From Arthrobacter sp. ISL-28 (GTDB lineage Bacteria > Actinomycetota > Actinomycetes > Actinomycetales > Micrococcaceae): DNA of 47,018 bases. The notes beneath the pieces were generated by a model that searched no databases, had not been told where the DNA came from, and worked only from the letters and a program-made list of their open reading frames with translations. The DNA lies in contig NZ_JAGGPJ010000001.1 of assembly GCF_018613875.1 (NCBI RefSeq), positions 1 through 47,018 on the forward strand. The letters are read 5' to 3'. The position numbers and the translations under genes are program-made. Below, piece after piece: positions 44,642-47,018 of this stretch; within the stretch, counting starts at the first letter, position 1; the number at the start of each line of letters is the position of its first letter.

Positions 44642-46444
44642 AGCAGCTTGCAAGAGGTACCAGTCGTGTAAGGGATCGCCAAGGCGCTCCAGTTGCGGAG
44701 GCGGGAGTTCGTCTGGGCCTGGGTATTCAGGCAGTGGACAGCCCTGATCTTCCGTCTCCGTTGCCGGCCAAGGGCACCATTCGGTGAAAGGGTCCACGGG
44801 CAGCGCCTGATCCAGATCCGGTTCCAAGTCCAGATTCTCGGCTAGGTTGGGGGCGCTGCCGGGTATGCCGATGTGATCGGGCCAGGCGGGTGGTTGCCAG
44901 TCTTGTTGTTCACTCGGATAGTGGCGGCCTGACGGCGCGGTCCAGCCAGGTGGTTGGCTTTTCGTTGCTTCGGAGGGGGTCCAGGAGGTGCTGTGTTTGA
45001 GGTGGTGGTGTTTGCGGCAGGGTTGTCCGAGGTTGGTGATGCCTGTGGTTCCACCGTCGGCCCAGGCCAGGAGGTGGTCGGCTTCGTTGTCGAGGGAGTG
45101 GTTGTGGCAGCCCGGGAAGGGGCATTTACCGTCGCGGAGGCGTAGCCATTGGCGCATGGATTTGGGGATGCGGTAGCTGGTACGGCCGATTTCCAGCGGT
45201 GCTCCATCACGGGGGTCGATCAGGACGCGGTGGAAGGATTCGGCTCCATCGGCGACAAGATCCCGGGCCATGGACGCCGGGATCGGCCCGTACCCGTCCA
45301 AAATAGCTGGTTCATCCGTGGCTCCCAGGAGGGAGAGGACAGGGACGGTGACCAGCACTTGGGCCCTGGGAGACGTAACGCCCACACGCCCGACACCCAG
45401 CCCCACGCTGTCAGTCACTGCGTCGGCCGTGCCATCAGCCAGGAACTCAGTAGCGCCCTTATTCACCTCGTCAGCAAGCCGGTCGTTCTCGCCGATGGCA
45501 CCAAGGCCAGCGATCGAACTACCGCCGGTGGCGATGCTGCCGGTGCTGCCGGTGCTGGTGAGGAGCCATGTAGCGGCAAGATCGGCGCGGAGTTGGGTGA
45601 GGGTGCGGGGCTCCGTGGGGCCTTGAAGGGCTCTGGCGGCGGTGGTGGTCCGGTCCCAGATCCCGGCGGCGGTCCCCGCCGGCAGATAGGCCGACAGCCA
45701 GGCCATGCCGTCCTGGTCCGGTGTGTATTCCAGCCGCCGGTCCAGGACACCCTTGCGGTGGCGCACTTCGATGCAGACGGGATGGTGTCGCTCCCGCCAG
45801 CTCCGGGCTTTGGCGCGGAACCGGGACGGGACGAGCTCACCGGCCGGGCAGCCCCGCGCAGCATCCGGCGAATCCGGGTCAAGGAAGTGCGCTTCCAGGG
45901 CGGCGGCCCCGGCACCGTCCAGGCTGCCGGTTTCATCACACATGATGCGGGCATGCTGCCACGAAATCACCCCGTCCCGGAGTGCGTTGAGGGTGAGCGG
46001 CAGCCCGATGGTCAGGTGACGGCTCTGGTCCAGGAGCGCTGCAGCGGAGCGTTCACTGATGGTGAGGACGCACGCGACCTCAGCGATTGTGGACATTTCC
46101 TGCGCGGTCGCCTCCTGCACGGTGACAGCCGGGGAAGCGATGGCCTCAGCGGCCTCGACGTACTCAGCTGCCAGCTGCACCTTCAACACGGCAGCTTTAG
46201 CTTCGAACCGGCCTACCTCGGCCAAGGCGTCCAGACAAGCATCGCGCCGGCGCCGCAACGGGTCGGAGTCCCGGTCGCTATCAACGTCACGGCCATCTGC
46301 ACGGTCACGGAAATCCGGCCCGATGATACGGCCGAGAACAGCAATGGACGCTGCGACAGCAGCCAGGGCCTCGGCGGCCCCAAGCCCGGCGGCGGCCTCC
46401 AAGGCCTCCCCGTTCCCCACTGTCCAAGCACCCGTGCTTTCCAT
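44639..46444 (-). CDS. DUF222-HNH endonuclease (REP13E12-like)
   Basis: 601 aa. The DUF222 domain covers about residues 60-380. The HNH nuclease motif near residue 455 reads CPFPGCHNHSLDNEADHLLAWADGG, then TNLGQPCRKHHHLKH, with the usual zinc Cys pairs. A long Pro/Asp-rich tail follows (about residues 490-601). The family is highly multiplied in actinobacteria (REP13E12 in mycobacteria) and suspected of selfish or mobile behaviour. The ATG at 46444 has only a weak site (GAGATGCTTTTCTT). Tandem repeats lie at both ends of the gene. Confidence 0.88.
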   Translation of the reverse strand: MESTGAWTVGNGEALEAAAGLGAAEALAAVAASIAVLGRIIGPDFRDRADGRDVDSDRDSDPLRRRRDACLDALAEVGRFEAKAAVLKVQLAAEYVEAAEAIASPAVTVQEATAQEMSTIAEVACVLTISERSAAALLDQSRHLTIGLPLTLNALRDGVISWQHARIMCDETGSLDGAGAAALEAHFLDPDSPDAARGCPAGELVPSRFRAKARSWRERHHPVCIEVRHRKGVLDRRLEYTPDQDGMAWLSAYLPAGTAAGIWDRTTTAARALQGPTEPRTLTQLRADLAATWLLTSTGSTGSIATGGSSIAGLGAIGENDRLADEVNKGATEFLADGTADAVTDSVGLGVGRVGVTSPRAQVLVTVPVLSLLGATDEPAILDGYGPIPASMARDLVADGAESFHRVLIDPRDGAPLEIGRTSYRIPKSMRQWLRLRDGKCPFPGCHNHSLDNEADHLLAWADGGTTGITNLGQPCRKHHHLKHSTSWTPSEATKSQPPGWTAPSGRHYPSEQQDWQPPAWPDHIGIPGSAPNLAENLDLEPDLDQALPVDPFTEWCPWPATETEDQGCPLPEYPGPDELPPPQLERLGDPLHDWYLLQAA

Positions 46445-46562
46445 AAGAAAAGCATCTCAGCAGGGTGTGACAATAACGGATGGCCCGCTTTGGTGAGACC
46501 AACGCATAATGAAGTTCCGCTACATCGCTCCATGGCAGGACTTATCCTGCAGCGCCCCGCAG

Positions 46563-46892
46563 GCCGGAACCCCGCAGACTGAAGCCCTGCGGGCCGGAAC
46601 CCCGCAGGCCGGAACCCCGCAGACTGAAGCCCTGCGGGCCGAAACCCCGGAGGCCGGAACCCCGCAGGCCGGAACCCCGCAGACTGAAGCCCTGCGGGCC
46701 GGAACCCCGCATGCCGGAACCCCGCAGACTGAAGCCCTGCGGGCCGAAACCCCGGAGGCCGGAACCCCGGAGGCCGGAACCCCGCAGACTGAAGCCCTGC
46801 GGGCCGGAACCCCGCAGACTGAAGCCCTGCGGGCCGGAACCCCGGAGGCCGGAACCCCGGAGGCCGGAACCCCGCAGACTGAAGCCCTGCGG
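46563..46892 (+). repeat. 15-bp minisatellite, 22 units, hairpin-forming
   Basis: Twenty-two contiguous 15-base units of two types: A (GCCGGAACCCCGCAG, with variants) fifteen times and B (ACTGAAGCCCTGCGG) seven times. At almost every B-A junction CTGCGGG, a 7-base loop and CCCGCAG form a hairpin. All frames stay open because the unit has no stop; the changes between units alter the encoded residues, so I treat it as non-coding. It begins 118 bases upstream of the HNH start. Confidence 0.92.
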
Positions 46893-46980
46893 GCTGAAAC
46901 GACTACCTGGGAGAAGCGATCGTCCACCATGGTTCGCACCAACCGACCCGGCATCGCGGCTTCGCTGGCGGAGGTTTGGG

Positions 46981-47018
46981 TCCGCCACCGCACTGATCCG
47001 CCACCGCACTGATCCGCC
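46981..47018 (+). repeat. 16-bp tandem repeat cut by the window end
   Basis: TCCGCCACCGCACTGA occurs at 46981-46996 and 46997-47012, followed by TCCGCC at the edge. The array may continue beyond the window. The stretch 46893-46980 between the two arrays shows no supported gene. Confidence 0.75.

Noticed and set aside
46509..47012. Plus-strand frame encoding 5-residue repeats (AGTPQ/TEALR)
   Set aside because: The 15-bp array keeps several frames open; differences between units change amino acids and no ribosome site precedes the ATG.

Overview
The window is high-GC actinobacterial DNA. Gene content, GTG/TTG starts, four-base stop/start overlaps and the style of intergenic repeats fit the Micrococcaceae, most likely Arthrobacter or Pseudarthrobacter. 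This is judged by eye, without a database search. Almost all of it is dense chromosomal coding sequence. Accessory material sits at about 8.3-9.5 kb, 31.7-33.8 kb and 44.0-47.0 kb. Layout: (1) 1-8282, plus strand, is one long operon: the 3' part of glyA, soxBDAG (heterotetrameric sarcosine oxidase), sdaA (L-serine dehydratase) and purU. It forms a one-carbon circuit: sarcosine is oxidised to glycine and methylene-THF, GlyA joins glycine and methylene-THF into serine, SdaA makes pyruvate, and PurU releases surplus formyl-THF as formate. (2) 8283-9486 holds a broken polysaccharide-deacetylase gene between two arrays of a 32-bp periodic unit ending in GACGCTCCCTCAC. Both arrays start at a neighbour's stop codon. 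(3) 9487-17274, minus strand, is a glyoxylate/allantoin module read as hyi, garR, gcl, glycerate kinase, allB, a winged-helix protein, then bcp. Candidate operators lie before hyi (two 15-bp dyads exactly 21 bp apart) and before gcl (a 23-bp palindrome). (4) 17.7-22.0 kb has a small basic protein, an APH-fold phosphotransferase, an SRPBCC protein, a thymidylate-kinase-like P-loop protein and an 84-aa protein with GxYVT repeats. (5) 22.5-31.8 kb has dctA, a D-2-hydroxyacid dehydrogenase, a PhzF-like protein, a YbaK-like deacylase, a lipoprotein and a heterodimeric ABC exporter. (6) 31.75-33.72 kb is a two-gene cassette that looks AT-richer than its surroundings (a one-TM protein and an orphan HsdR-N-like nuclease). 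A second, diverged copy of the ABC gene's 3' end lies beyond it, which suggests insertion there. (7) 33.8-41.5 kb has a GNAT acetyltransferase, metH (cobalamin-dependent methionine synthase) and, convergent with it, a single 978-aa polypeptide fusing all ECF transporter modules, coupled to a DUF4430-like lipoprotein. This is a candidate cobalamin uptake system. (8) 41.9-47.0 kb has a GOLPH3-family protein, a VOC protein, an alpha/beta hydrolase and a DUF222-HNH endonuclease gene with minisatellites at both ends (16-bp units at its 3' end, 15-bp hairpin-forming units beyond its 5' end). No rRNA, tRNA, complete IS element or conventional CRISPR array was seen.
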